Shown here: in pieces, positions 8,888 through 17,154 of the stretch
Position numbering within the stretch: the first letter of the stretch is position 1
How the letters are laid out: every line of letters starts with the position of its first letter
From: an uncultured Pelagibacteraceae bacterium
Lineage (GTDB): Bacteria; Pseudomonadota; Alphaproteobacteria; Pelagibacterales; Pelagibacteraceae
DNA: 57,706 nt
Direction of reading: 5' to 3'
Assembly: GCA_902609235.1 (NCBI GenBank)
Contig: CACLRF010000004.1
Span: 1-57,706 of the forward strand
Position numbers and translations under genes: made by a program
Notes under the pieces: model-generated
Told to the model about the DNA's origin: nothing
The model's database searches: none
Seen by the model: only the letters and a program-made list of their open reading frames with translations

Positions 8888-9943
8888 TTAATCTTTAAGA
8901 ATTTTTACTTCTTCTTCATTTATACTTAAAAAGACTTCTTCTCCAACTTTAAATATATCATTAGTTTCTCCTGAAATAACAAACAGTTTCCCTGCATCTG
9001 AATTTAGTATGTATTGATAACTACTTCCTACAAATGAAGCATTATTTACAGTTGCATGTATTGAGTTCTCTTTTTTATCTTTGTTAATTGAAATTTTTTC
9101 TGGCCTAAGTGCTACAGAAACATTTTTTTCAAAATTTTTGTCACTGTGTACTTTAATTTTCATTTCAGCTATTTTTAAATCATAAGAGTTTGATTGTTTA
9201 TTTAATATTTCTGCTTTTACAACATTCGCATCACCAATAAAATTAGCTACAAATTTATTTTGTGGATAATTATAAAGATCTTTTGGACTACCTTCTTGAG
9301 CGATAATAGCATTATTCATTACTATTACTTTGTCAGATATTGCTAAAGCTTCTTCTTGGTCATGAGTTACATAAATTGTTGTAACCCCAAGTTTTTGTTG
9401 TATTTCTCTAATATCTTCTCTTACTTGTCTTCTTAATTTTGCATCTAAATTTGAAAGAGGTTCGTCAAATAATAATACCTTTGGTTCTAGAACAATTGCT
9501 CTTGCAACAGCAACTCTTTGTTGTTGACCCCCAGATAATTCAGAAGGCATTCTATTTTCATAACCTTCTAAATTTACCAATTTTAGAGTTTCTAAAGATT
9601 TTTGAGTATATTCTTTCTTATTTACATTGATCATTTTTAAGCCATACGAAACATTTTCAATTACACTCATATGTGGAAATAAAGCATAAGATTGAAATAC
9701 CATTGATACATCTCTGTCAGTTGCAGGTAATAATGTTACGTCTTCATCATCTACTAATATTTTACCACTGGTAGCTCTTTCTAGACCTGCAATAATTCTT
9801 AGTGAAGTAGTTTTTCCACAGCCAGATGGACCAAGTAAAGTAGTTAAAGTTCCAGCTTCAAATTTACAGCTAACACTATCTACCGCTGTAGTTTCATTAA
9901 ATTTTTTTGTTATATTTTCAAACTTTACTTCTGCTTTTTTCAT
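8888..9943 (-). CDS. ABC transporter ATP-binding protein, AfuC/FbpC/PotA type
   Basis: ATPase of the AfuA-type importer. Walker A GPSGCGKTT at about residues 38-46, signature LSGGQQQRV near 136, Walker B VLLFDEP near 158 and the switch histidine in THDQEEA are all present. A TOBE domain fills the C-terminal 100 residues, giving the 351-residue length normal for the class. The start codon shares one base with the stop of the permease gene (9943), so translation is coupled. The next gene, encoding a phosphotransacetylase family protein, begins 5 bases after its stop, which places transport and metabolism in one transcript. Confidence 0.9.
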   Translation of the reverse strand: MKKAEVKFENITKKFNETTAVDSVSCKFEAGTLTTLLGPSGCGKTTSLRIIAGLERATSGKILVDDEDVTLLPATDRDVSMVFQSYALFPHMSVIENVSYGLKMINVNKKEYTQKSLETLKLVNLEGYENRMPSELSGGQQQRVAVARAIVLEPKVLLFDEPLSNLDAKLRRQVREDIREIQQKLGVTTIYVTHDQEEALAISDKVIVMNNAIIAQEGSPKDLYNYPQNKFVANFIGDANVVKAEILNKQSNSYDLKIAEMKIKVHSDKNFEKNVSVALRPEKISINKDKKENSIHATVNNASFVGSSYQYILNSDAGKLFVISGETNDIFKVGEEVFLSINEEEVKILKD

Positions 9944-12141
9944 TATCCAAAATTTCCTTGTAAAATTCCAGCGTCTTGATCTCTTCTTCCTAATTTACGT
10001 TTTCCTATTATTAATTGCATTAAAGTGATTGTAATCAGCATCACTACAATTAAAGCAGATGAATACACTATTGCAAGGCCATAGTCATTATTTTCTAATC
10101 GACCAAGTATGTATGAAACAGCTAAGTCATAATTTGCACTTACCAAGAAGATAACAGCACTAATTGCAGTCATAGCTCTTACAAAACTAAAAACTAAAGA
10201 TGCTGTAATTGCAGGCTTAAGCAAAGGAAGTATTATATTCCTAAATGTTTGGGCACTAGACGCGTTTAAAGTAGATGAAGCTTCATCTAAGTGTGGATCA
10301 AGCTGGTTCATTGCAGCTATTCCTGCTCTAACTCCAACTGGCATGTTTCTAAATACAAATGCAATTACTAAAATTATTCCAGTTCCAGTTATTTCAAGGG
10401 GAGGAACATTGAAAGCAAAAACGTAACTTACACCAATTACACTACCTGGTATTGCAAAGCTTAACATTGTTCCAAATTCAAAAGCATTTTTTCCTTTGAA
10501 TTTGTGTCTTGTTAGAAGATATGCAGTTAAAATTCCAATTGCAGCAGTTGGTAAAGAGGAAATTAGAGCTATCGTAAATGTAGTATTAAAGGAGTTCCAA
10601 GCAGTTCCAGTCCATAAGAAACCTCTTTCTTTTACCCAATCAACATTAAAAGCTTCAATATAATGCCTTAAAGTAAAACTATGATCTACACCCCACATTT
10701 CTACAAATCCACCGAACATGATCATTACATAAATTATAAATGTCAATAAAGCCCACGGAAGCACGGTTGAATAAATTACCCATTTTGTTTTATTTGGAAG
10801 TTCTGGATGAACACCACTATCTCCTTTACCTGAAATTGAAATGTACGATTTTTTTCCTAACCATTGATTTTGCAGATAAAATACTACCAGAACTACAGAT
10901 AATAAAATCATTGCTAATATTGCTGCTTTAGTTTCATCGTACTGTGCACCAACAATTGCAAAAAATATTTCAGTAGACAAAACATCATATTCCGCTCCAA
11001 GCACCAAAGGGTTACCAAAGTCTGCTAAGCTTTCAATAAAACCTAATAAAAATGCATTTGCAATTCCTGGTCTCATTAATGGTAAGGTAACAGTTTTAAA
11101 AACTTGCCATTTAGAAGCCCTTAATGTTTGTGAAGCCTCTTCCATTGAAGGACTAACACTTTCAACAACTCCAATTAAAACTAAAAATGCGATAGGGGTG
11201 AAAGCAAGTGTTTGGGCAAACCATATTCCAGGTAAACCATAAATCCATCTAGAAGGTTCGATATCAAAAGCCCACTCAAGAAAGGTACTAACTACACCAG
11301 TTCTTCCAAATAAAATAATTATTGCTAGACCAATTACAAACGGTGGAGTGATTATTGGCAATACAGATAATACTCTAATAGTTTTTTTAAATCTGAAACT
11401 AGTTCTTGCAACTAATAAAGCAAAAGCTAACCCCAAAATTGTTGATGAAAATGCAGTGAGTGTACCCATAGTAACTGTATTCCAAAAAACACCACAAGCA
11501 TAATCACTATAAAGGCAATCCAGCCCCCAAATTCCTTTATTAAATATTTTGTCTGAAAAATTACTTATTTCATATCCACCTTCAGTACCTTTAAAAGCAA
11601 CTGCAAACATTCTGAAAATTGGAAAAAATACAAAAGTTGAAACTAAAATTATAATACTACCTATACTTCCAACTATAAAATTATCCCCATTCAACCACCC
11701 ACGTGCTGAAAGACCATGAGTGATATAAAATACAAATGTACAACAAGTTAAAACTGCACCTGAACCAACACCAAATTGATTTTCTACATCACCAAAAATA
11801 GATTGTAAAATTTCAAAATTCCATCCTCTTATACCAATAGAAAATCCCTGAAGAAAAAAGTAAAAAAAACCAATTAACCCCGAGTACAAGAAAATTTTAG
11901 AATATATCGGATTATTCTGATTTAATTTAAATGTTGCTAAAGGAAAAATTAGAGGAAGCAATATTGGTAAAAGCCAATATTTTTTATTTATAAATACTTG
12001 AGGTAATACAGAACCATAATCCTCTAAAGAATATTCTAGTATCCAGTTTATTGAGAAAAACCCGTCACCAGTTACATACCATGGAAAGACTAGGAAGCCC
12101 AATCCTCCTATGAGCATCCAACAGATAACGAGTCCTCTCAT
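9943..12141 (-). CDS. ABC transporter permease, double-domain FbpB/AfuB type
   Basis: Inner-membrane channel of the AfuA-type importer, 732 residues. Two complete permease units are fused. Their EAA loops are visible as MEEASQTLRASKWQVFKTV in the first half and LDEASSTLNASSAQTFRNI in the second. About five extra hydrophobic helices precede the first unit (residues 1-180). A single fused permease is normal for the FbpB/AfuB and PhnT-like classes, so one copy suffices per transporter. The upstream binding protein ends 12 bases away, and the ribosome site of this gene sits in the 3' arm of a hairpin (12143-12166). The ATPase gene overlaps its end by one base. Confidence 0.88.
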   Translation of the reverse strand: MRGLVICWMLIGGLGFLVFPWYVTGDGFFSINWILEYSLEDYGSVLPQVFINKKYWLLPILLPLIFPLATFKLNQNNPIYSKIFLYSGLIGFFYFFLQGFSIGIRGWNFEILQSIFGDVENQFGVGSGAVLTCCTFVFYITHGLSARGWLNGDNFIVGSIGSIIILVSTFVFFPIFRMFAVAFKGTEGGYEISNFSDKIFNKGIWGLDCLYSDYACGVFWNTVTMGTLTAFSSTILGLAFALLVARTSFRFKKTIRVLSVLPIITPPFVIGLAIIILFGRTGVVSTFLEWAFDIEPSRWIYGLPGIWFAQTLAFTPIAFLVLIGVVESVSPSMEEASQTLRASKWQVFKTVTLPLMRPGIANAFLLGFIESLADFGNPLVLGAEYDVLSTEIFFAIVGAQYDETKAAILAMILLSVVLVVFYLQNQWLGKKSYISISGKGDSGVHPELPNKTKWVIYSTVLPWALLTFIIYVMIMFGGFVEMWGVDHSFTLRHYIEAFNVDWVKERGFLWTGTAWNSFNTTFTIALISSLPTAAIGILTAYLLTRHKFKGKNAFEFGTMLSFAIPGSVIGVSYVFAFNVPPLEITGTGIILVIAFVFRNMPVGVRAGIAAMNQLDPHLDEASSTLNASSAQTFRNIILPLLKPAITASLVFSFVRAMTAISAVIFLVSANYDLAVSYILGRLENNDYGLAIVYSSALIVVMLITITLMQLIIGKRKLGRRDQDAGILQGNFG

Positions 12142-12142
12142 T

Positions 12143-12166
12143 AATTCCTAAAATTATCTAGGAATT
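12143..12166 (-). promoter_or_regulatory. Hairpin coupling binding-protein stop to permease start
   Basis: In minus-strand sense, AATTCCTA (12166-12159) pairs perfectly with TAGGAATT (12150-12143). The 8-base loop contains the stop codon of the binding-protein gene. The 3' arm contains AGGA, the only visible ribosome site for the permease ATG (12141). Ribosomes ending the first gene would open the stem and expose the site. There is no T-run, so it is not a terminator. Confidence 0.5.
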
Positions 12167-13191
12167 ACAGATACATCGTTATCCCACTTGGATAACAGGC
12201 TCGCTCTAGTAGCTTTATCTCCATAAACTTTAAAATTGTAATCAATCAAGTTAATTGTAGATAAATCTGGAGCATCAGGATCAGCTTTTGCTTTAGTATT
12301 TGATGGTACTTGCAAAGATTTTCCTGAAGTGAATACCATAGTTTGTATTGCAGGACTTAATGCCCAGTCATAAAACTTCTTAGCTTCCTTCATATTTCTT
12401 GCACCAGCAATAATACTCATTGATCCAACCTCATAACCAGTCCCCTCAGCAGGAGATACCGTTACAACAGGTAAACCTTTTTTAGTTTGTTTCACACCAT
12501 CGTGTTGGAAACAAATACCAATTAAGTTTTCACCTCTTCCAGTCGCTTTAATCGGGGCAGAACCAGATTTTGTGTAAGTATTTATATTTGCATGAAGTTT
12601 TTTCATGTAATCCCAACCTTTATCTTCACCAAAAATTTGAAGAATTGTAGCTAAAGTTGTGTAAGCAGTTCCAGATGAATTAGGATTTGCTACTTGGATT
12701 TCACCTTTATAAATAGGTTTTGTTAAGTCCATCCATGATTTTGGAGCTGGAAGACCTTTTTTAGCTAAAAGATCTTTATTGTATCCAAAACCTAATGCAC
12801 CAACATAAATCCCTACAGATTTATAGTCAGCATTTTTTGCTTGGTTTTGTGCTGCAGGTAATAAATCGTCGAAATGTTTTGATTTATATTTTTCTGTTAA
12901 ATTTTCCTGAGCAGCCGTTAAGTGTGGATCACCTGTTCCACCAAACCAAACGTCTCCTTTTGGATTAGACCCTTCTGCTTTAATTTTTGCGAAAGTTTCA
13001 CCACTACTTGCTCTTGTCATTGCAACTTTTGTGCCTGTTTCTTTTTCATAAGCTTGTTCAAGCATTTCACAAACATCGATTTCTACACTGCAATATAAAG
13101 TCAATTTTGCAGCAGAAGCTTTGTTTGTAAGACCAAACAATGTAATTGAAAAAAGAAGGACAATAGATGCTATCTTAATTAGATTTTTCAT
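12154..13191 (-). CDS. Periplasmic binding protein, AfuA/FbpA type
   Basis: Periplasmic receptor of the importer at 8888-12141. A signal peptide spans about residues 1-27, followed by the typical start of the family (KLTLYCSVEID). The family includes ferric-ion (FbpA), sugar-phosphate (AfuA) and aminoethylphosphonate binders. I see no adjacent tyrosine pair of the FbpA iron site. Instead the segment FQHDG (His230, Asp231) and PAEGTGYE (Glu249) match, as far as I recall, the anion and sugar contacts of AfuA. A phosphorylated or sulfonated organic ligand is therefore more likely than free iron. The downstream genes point to a compound oxidised by an HpsN-like enzyme. The family is firm; the ligand is inference. 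Confidence 0.85.
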   Translation of the reverse strand: MKNLIKIASIVLLFSITLFGLTNKASAAKLTLYCSVEIDVCEMLEQAYEKETGTKVAMTRASSGETFAKIKAEGSNPKGDVWFGGTGDPHLTAAQENLTEKYKSKHFDDLLPAAQNQAKNADYKSVGIYVGALGFGYNKDLLAKKGLPAPKSWMDLTKPIYKGEIQVANPNSSGTAYTTLATILQIFGEDKGWDYMKKLHANINTYTKSGSAPIKATGRGENLIGICFQHDGVKQTKKGLPVVTVSPAEGTGYEVGSMSIIAGARNMKEAKKFYDWALSPAIQTMVFTSGKSLQVPSNTKAKADPDAPDLSTINLIDYNFKVYGDKATRASLLSKWDNDVSVIPR

Positions 13192-13351
13192 TATTTCCTC
13201 TCTAAGTTTATATTTATTCTAAAAAACTTATTATGAAATAAAGAAAAATGTTACTATTTTATTAAGATTTTCACTTACAGGTTTAAAATTTATTTATTTT
13301 ATTAAATGATATATAGTTAATCAGTTCTTTCTTGAGGGGGAGGGAGAAGAT

Positions 13352-14200
13352 TTGGAAATAGTAACTAAGATAGCGCCAATTATATTGGCTTTGATAATGT
13401 TAGGCTTAGGCCTAGGATTAAAACTTGATGATTTTGGAAGAGTATTCAAATCACCAAAAGATTTTATTGTTGGTTTTATTTCTCAATTAATAATTCTTCC
13501 AATTGTAGCATACATATTAATTTTAATTTTAAAAACACCACCTGAAATAGCAATAGGGGTTATGATCATAGCTGCAGCACCAGGAGGTGTAACATCTAAT
13601 GTAATGACAAAGTTTGCTGATGGTGATGTTGCATTATCAATATCTTTAACTGCTGTAATTAGTTTATTAAGTATAATTACAGTTCCTTTAATAATCTTTA
13701 CATCTGCAGACATGTTAGGGATAACAGAAGTTTCTCAAAACATTTCAATGACGGGAATAGCACTAAAAATGTTTTTAGTTGTAACAGTACCTGTAATATT
13801 AGGAATGATTATCAGAAAATTTGCTGAAAATTTCATATCTTCTAAAGTTGAAATATTTAATAAACTCAACATATTTTTGTTTATTGTTTTTTTTGTAGCA
13901 GCGTTTTATGAAGAAAGAGAAAGTATTCTTAGCTTTATCAAACAAGCAGGTTTAATTGCTTTAATTTTAAATATTTCAATGATGGTTATCGCATATTACA
14001 TTGCAAAAGCTTTTTCTTCAGGAATTAAACAAATGAGATGTATTGCTTTAGAATGTGGATTACAAAATGGCACGTTAGCGTTATTTGTTTCTACTCAAAT
14101 ATTTGGCAATGATATATTATATGCATTACCAACTGGTGCTTATGCACTAATCATGTATATAACTGGGTTTATTTTTTATTTATATTTTAAGAAGATTTAA
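13352..14200 (+). CDS. Bile acid:sodium symporter (BASS) family transporter
   Basis: Inner-membrane sodium-coupled carrier, 282 residues with about nine hydrophobic helices. The family motifs APGGVTSNVMTKFADGDVALS (in part) and the later ECGLQNGTLALFV are present; they line the sodium sites in characterised members. Bacterial members carry organic acids, pantoate or sterol-like acids, and the substrate here is unknown. The start is read as TTG at 13352 behind a strong purine-rich ribosome site (AGGGAG, about 13340). No ATG exists near the conserved start. It converges with the regulator gene, with no gap between their stop codons. Confidence 0.82.
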   Translation: MEIVTKIAPIILALIMLGLGLGLKLDDFGRVFKSPKDFIVGFISQLIILPIVAYILILILKTPPEIAIGVMIIAAAPGGVTSNVMTKFADGDVALSISLTAVISLLSIITVPLIIFTSADMLGITEVSQNISMTGIALKMFLVVTVPVILGMIIRKFAENFISSKVEIFNKLNIFLFIVFFVAAFYEERESILSFIKQAGLIALILNISMMVIAYYIAKAFSSGIKQMRCIALECGLQNGTLALFVSTQIFGNDILYALPTGAYALIMYITGFIFYLYFKKI

Positions 14201-15163
14201 TTAAGTATTGATTATTCTGATATGATTAAAAACTTTATAAATAAAATGGCTTAAACTAAGCATATTTTTATTCACCATTCCCTTTGTTGTTACAAAAGCA
14301 CTATCTTTAGCATTGTATGTAATTAATTTTTTATTATTTATATGAAGAAATTTTTTATCAACTAAATATTTTATTTTTCTAACAACTGTAGGTCTAGGAA
14401 TTCCAGTTATATCAGAAATTGACATGGCATTAACTCCTCTTTTATCTGACCCCAGAATCTCTTTTCTATACGAATCTAAATGTGGTTTTTTTGGAGTAAA
14501 TTTTGGATTTTTAATTGTATTTATTAGTACAACCATGCCGATTGCAAAAACTTCTAAATCTTTTAATTCTTCTCTCCATCTTTTAATATAAATAAACCAA
14601 AATTTATTAAACTGGTACAAACAATAAGAAAAATTTTCTTTTATTACTAATATTATTTCTTTTAGAGAGTAAACTTCATTTACTAATTTTTCCTTTTTTA
14701 AAATTTTATTAAATTCATATAAGATATTTGCAACCTCTGTAAGAGTGTCGACCGCTTTAGCTGAGTAAACGGTGTCTCTAACAACAAAAATTTTCTTACC
14801 AGTTCTTTTAATTACTCCTAGTTCTTCTAATTCTAAAACTTTTCTTCTAATACTTTCTTTTGGAACTCCTAGATCTTTTGAAATGTCTGAAATATTAATT
14901 TTATCAATTTCGATTGATTTATCTTTATAAAAGGTGTCGTAGTCAATTTTTACCCCATTTTGTCTGAAATATATAAGGTCTTGATGTATCAAATAAATAA
15001 TAAGGACAAACTTATCTATGTCTTTATAATGATCATAGGCTCTTACAAACCAGTTGCTTGTTAAAGTAAAATAAGCGGGAGCCAGTGCGGCAAAATTATC
15101 TTGAATTACTTTATTGATTACCTTCTCATCAATATGTTCAGATATACTTGGTATAGTGCTCAT
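14201..15163 (-). CDS. Transcriptional regulator with two winged-helix domains
   Basis: Predicted DNA-binding protein, 320 residues. It contains two similar helix-turn-helix segments. One lies near residues 92-135 (ISDISKDLGVPKESIRRKV, then a wing with IKRTGKKIFVV). The second lies near residues 245-285 (AMSISDITGIPRPTVVRKI, then FLHINNKKLITY). The stretch between them is hydrophobic and aromatic, with no recognised ligand domain. Both halves resemble MarR/IclR-like winged helices, but I cannot name a family. It faces a 114-base gap shared with the small peptide gene at 15278, which holds an inverted repeat that could be its operator. The target genes are unknown. Confidence 0.65.
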   Translation of the reverse strand: MSTIPSISEHIDEKVINKVIQDNFAALAPAYFTLTSNWFVRAYDHYKDIDKFVLIIYLIHQDLIYFRQNGVKIDYDTFYKDKSIEIDKINISDISKDLGVPKESIRRKVLELEELGVIKRTGKKIFVVRDTVYSAKAVDTLTEVANILYEFNKILKKEKLVNEVYSLKEIILVIKENFSYCLYQFNKFWFIYIKRWREELKDLEVFAIGMVVLINTIKNPKFTPKKPHLDSYRKEILGSDKRGVNAMSISDITGIPRPTVVRKIKYLVDKKFLHINNKKLITYNAKDSAFVTTKGMVNKNMLSLSHFIYKVFNHIRIINT

Positions 15164-15245
15164 ATTTTAAAAAAACCCAATATGAACAAAAGTGAAATTA
15201 GAGTCAACCCATTTTGGACAACACTAGTATGTAAAACATGAGTTA

Positions 15246-15266
15246 AAGATGATTTAAATACATCTT
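15246..15266. promoter_or_regulatory. Inverted repeat, possible operator
   Basis: AAGATG (15246-15251) and CATCTT (15261-15266) are perfect inverted arms around ATTTAAATA. They lie between the divergent regulator gene (start 15163) and the small peptide gene (start 15278), 11 bases before the latter's ATG. It could be an operator of the double winged-helix regulator or a 5' leader hairpin. The short arms make chance occurrence possible. Confidence 0.3.
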
Positions 15267-15277
15267 ACAAACAAAAT

Positions 15278-15475
15278 ATGAGTACAGAAAGCTTACATAG
15301 AACATCCGGGATTGTAGAGACCCCCTCTCAATATGTTGAAACTCCAAAAAGAGTTAACGTGGATGTTCTAAAGCAAAGACTTCTAGAAGAAAAGAAGAAG
15401 GAAAAAGTTAAACGAACAATAATTTTATCATCTGTTATCGTTTCTTTGGGTGCTCTTACGATGTTAACTTATTAA
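15278..15475 (+). CDS. Small tail-anchored membrane protein, unknown function
   Basis: A 65-residue protein with a polar, helical first part (basic KKKEKVKR near residues 39-46) and one hydrophobic C-terminal helix (about 47-63), so the bulk should lie in the cytoplasm with a C-terminal anchor. A short repeat VETP occurs twice (residues 13-16 and 20-23). The C-terminal half resembles the 70-residue protein at 30272: the D-V-L-x-x-R...K-R-x-x-I-x-S pattern lines up without gaps. I know no function for either. The gene lies divergent to the regulator and overlaps the convergent dehydrogenase gene by 12 bases. Confidence 0.6.
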   Translation: MSTESLHRTSGIVETPSQYVETPKRVNVDVLKQRLLEEKKKEKVKRTIILSSVIVSLGALTMLTY

Positions 15476-16468
15476 GGTTTCCAAATCTTTCTTTATTATA
15501 TCAGGTATATAAATTTCTTTTTTTGAGTTATTTTTATAACGGGCATATTTATTTTGTCCTGGATACATTATTTCCTTAACTCCTTTAATCTTAGGAAGTT
15601 TCTTTATTGTTTTAATATTATCTTTAATTCGTTGGTTATAATTTTTTTGAAATAAATTTGTTTTAAAAGTAATAAATAAATGTCCAATATTTTGTGGACC
15701 TGAAAAATCATCAAATGGATCTTTAACTCTTCCTGCGTGATTTCCTCCAGTTAAAACTCCACTTAATATATCTACCATCCAAGCAAGTCCTGAACCTCTA
15801 AAACCTGCAATTGGCAATTGTACTCCTGCTAATGCTTTTTTAGCATCTGTAGTTGGTTTACCAAATTTATCTAAAGCAACTCCAGTAGGAATTGATTGAT
15901 TGTTTCTTGCTGCTACTCTTATTTTTCCCCTATTTATCATTGAGATAGATGTATCTAAAATAAATGGAATTTTGGAACCAGTAGGGGATCCAAAACAAAT
16001 TGGATTTGTTCCAAACAATGTTTTTAATGCACCATGTGGAGCAACTGCTGGGGGAGCATTTGTATAAATCATTGTAATTAAATTTTTCTTTACTGCTTGT
16101 TCAGCGTAATAACCAGATAAACCATAGTGACCACTATTTTTAACTGCTACCATTCCTATACCAGTTTTTTGCGCATGTTTAATAGCAGTTTTAATTCCAA
16201 TATCTGCTGCAACAAAACCAATACTGTTATTTGCATCTATGTGGGAAATAGATTCTGAAATTTTCTTTATTTTAATTTTAGGTTTTGGATTAATTACTTT
16301 TTTTGAAATTCTATCACAGTACATTTTAAGTCGCGATAGACCATGACCATAAGCACCAACAAGTTCAGCATTTATAATTGCATTAGCTGATATATTGGCA
16401 TGATCTTTATTTAATTTATTTTTGAGAAAAATGTTAATAATTTTTTTTTTGAGCTTACTCGTTTTCAT
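15464..16468 (-). CDS. Ldh2/malate dehydrogenase-family oxidoreductase (ComC/SlcC-like candidate)
   Basis: NAD(P)-dependent 2-hydroxyacid dehydrogenase of the Ldh2 (MDH/ureidoglycolate/sulfolactate) family, 334 residues. The catalytic segment NSGHYG, the YTNAPPAVAPHG-type cofactor loop and FGTNPICFGSPT are all visible. Members reduce or oxidise lactate, malate, ureidoglycolate, 2,3-diketogulonate or (R)-sulfolactate. Two sulfonate-related loci (HpsN-like at 6624, taurine genes from 18941) lie on either side, so a sulfolactate role is worth considering, but the sequence alone does not decide it. The gene ends in a 12-base overlap with the small peptide gene. The methyltransferase gene upstream stops 3 bases before its start. 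Confidence 0.8.
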   Translation of the reverse strand: MKTSKLKKKIINIFLKNKLNKDHANISANAIINAELVGAYGHGLSRLKMYCDRISKKVINPKPKIKIKKISESISHIDANNSIGFVAADIGIKTAIKHAQKTGIGMVAVKNSGHYGLSGYYAEQAVKKNLITMIYTNAPPAVAPHGALKTLFGTNPICFGSPTGSKIPFILDTSISMINRGKIRVAARNNQSIPTGVALDKFGKPTTDAKKALAGVQLPIAGFRGSGLAWMVDILSGVLTGGNHAGRVKDPFDDFSGPQNIGHLFITFKTNLFQKNYNQRIKDNIKTIKKLPKIKGVKEIMYPGQNKYARYKNNSKKEIYIPDIIKKDLETLIS

Positions 16469-16471
16469 ATT

Positions 16472-17143
16472 TTAGCATATTTTATTTATTAGTTTTTCAA
16501 CACTTATAATATTCATTAAACTCTCTCTATTTGCATAATATTCTTTGTATTTTAAATTTTTAAAATTTGATAATTTTAATTTTAAAAGATTGTTATTTTT
16601 TTGTACTTTTATAACCCCAATACCTTCATCAGCTAAACATGTATATGTATCAATATATTCCAAAGTTCTACACTCAACTATTGCTTTCCATACGTCACCA
16701 TTCCATGTATCTGACATTCTTGTAGGTGTTTGATACCAAAGTTTTCGCGGAAGACAGTCATGCACAAGAATTATTCCATTTTCTTTCAAAACATTTATTG
16801 AATTAAATATATCTTTAATGACTTGCTCATAGACATGAAGTCCATCAATGAATATTAAATCAAATTTTTCTTGATTCTCTTTAAAAAATTGGTCACTTGT
16901 CATTCTTAAATTTCCACCTGATACAGGATCGACGCCAATTTTTTTTTTAATATTAATGTTGTTAAAAGTTTCATTTTTAAAACAACCAATTTCAAGATAG
17001 GAAGTATAATTTCTCTTAGAGATGATTTTATTAATTATTTCAAACCTTAGAGGGTAAGACTCCCAATTATATTTTATTTTTTTATTAAAATTTTCAACAA
17101 AAATTGAATAAAAAAACCTTCTAAAATAGTATTTTAATTTCAT
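16472..17143 (-). CDS. Class I SAM-dependent methyltransferase
   Basis: A 223-residue protein with a Rossmann methyltransferase core. YLEIGCFKNETF (about residues 49-60) is motif I, VDPVSGGN follows as motif II, and FDLIFIDGLHVYEQVIKDI (about 94-112) and IILVHDCLP are the later motifs. The IDGxH...DHD-type pattern is typical of the Methyltransf_24 group, often found with polysaccharide and cephalosporin-hydroxylase-like proteins. It lies between Ldh2 and a glycosyltransferase on the same strand, so methylation of a surface sugar is plausible. The acceptor is unknown. Confidence 0.72.
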   Translation of the reverse strand: MKLKYYFRRFFYSIFVENFNKKIKYNWESYPLRFEIINKIISKRNYTSYLEIGCFKNETFNNINIKKKIGVDPVSGGNLRMTSDQFFKENQEKFDLIFIDGLHVYEQVIKDIFNSINVLKENGIILVHDCLPRKLWYQTPTRMSDTWNGDVWKAIVECRTLEYIDTYTCLADEGIGVIKVQKNNNLLKLKLSNFKNLKYKEYYANRESLMNIISVEKLINKIC

Positions 17144-17154
17144 TATTTAGAATT

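Noticed and set aside
8888..13191. Ferric iron transporter (FbpABC) as the name for the minus-strand ABC system
   Set aside because: The family fits, but the receptor lacks the adjacent iron-binding tyrosines and the operon continues into catabolic enzymes, so an iron label would mislead.
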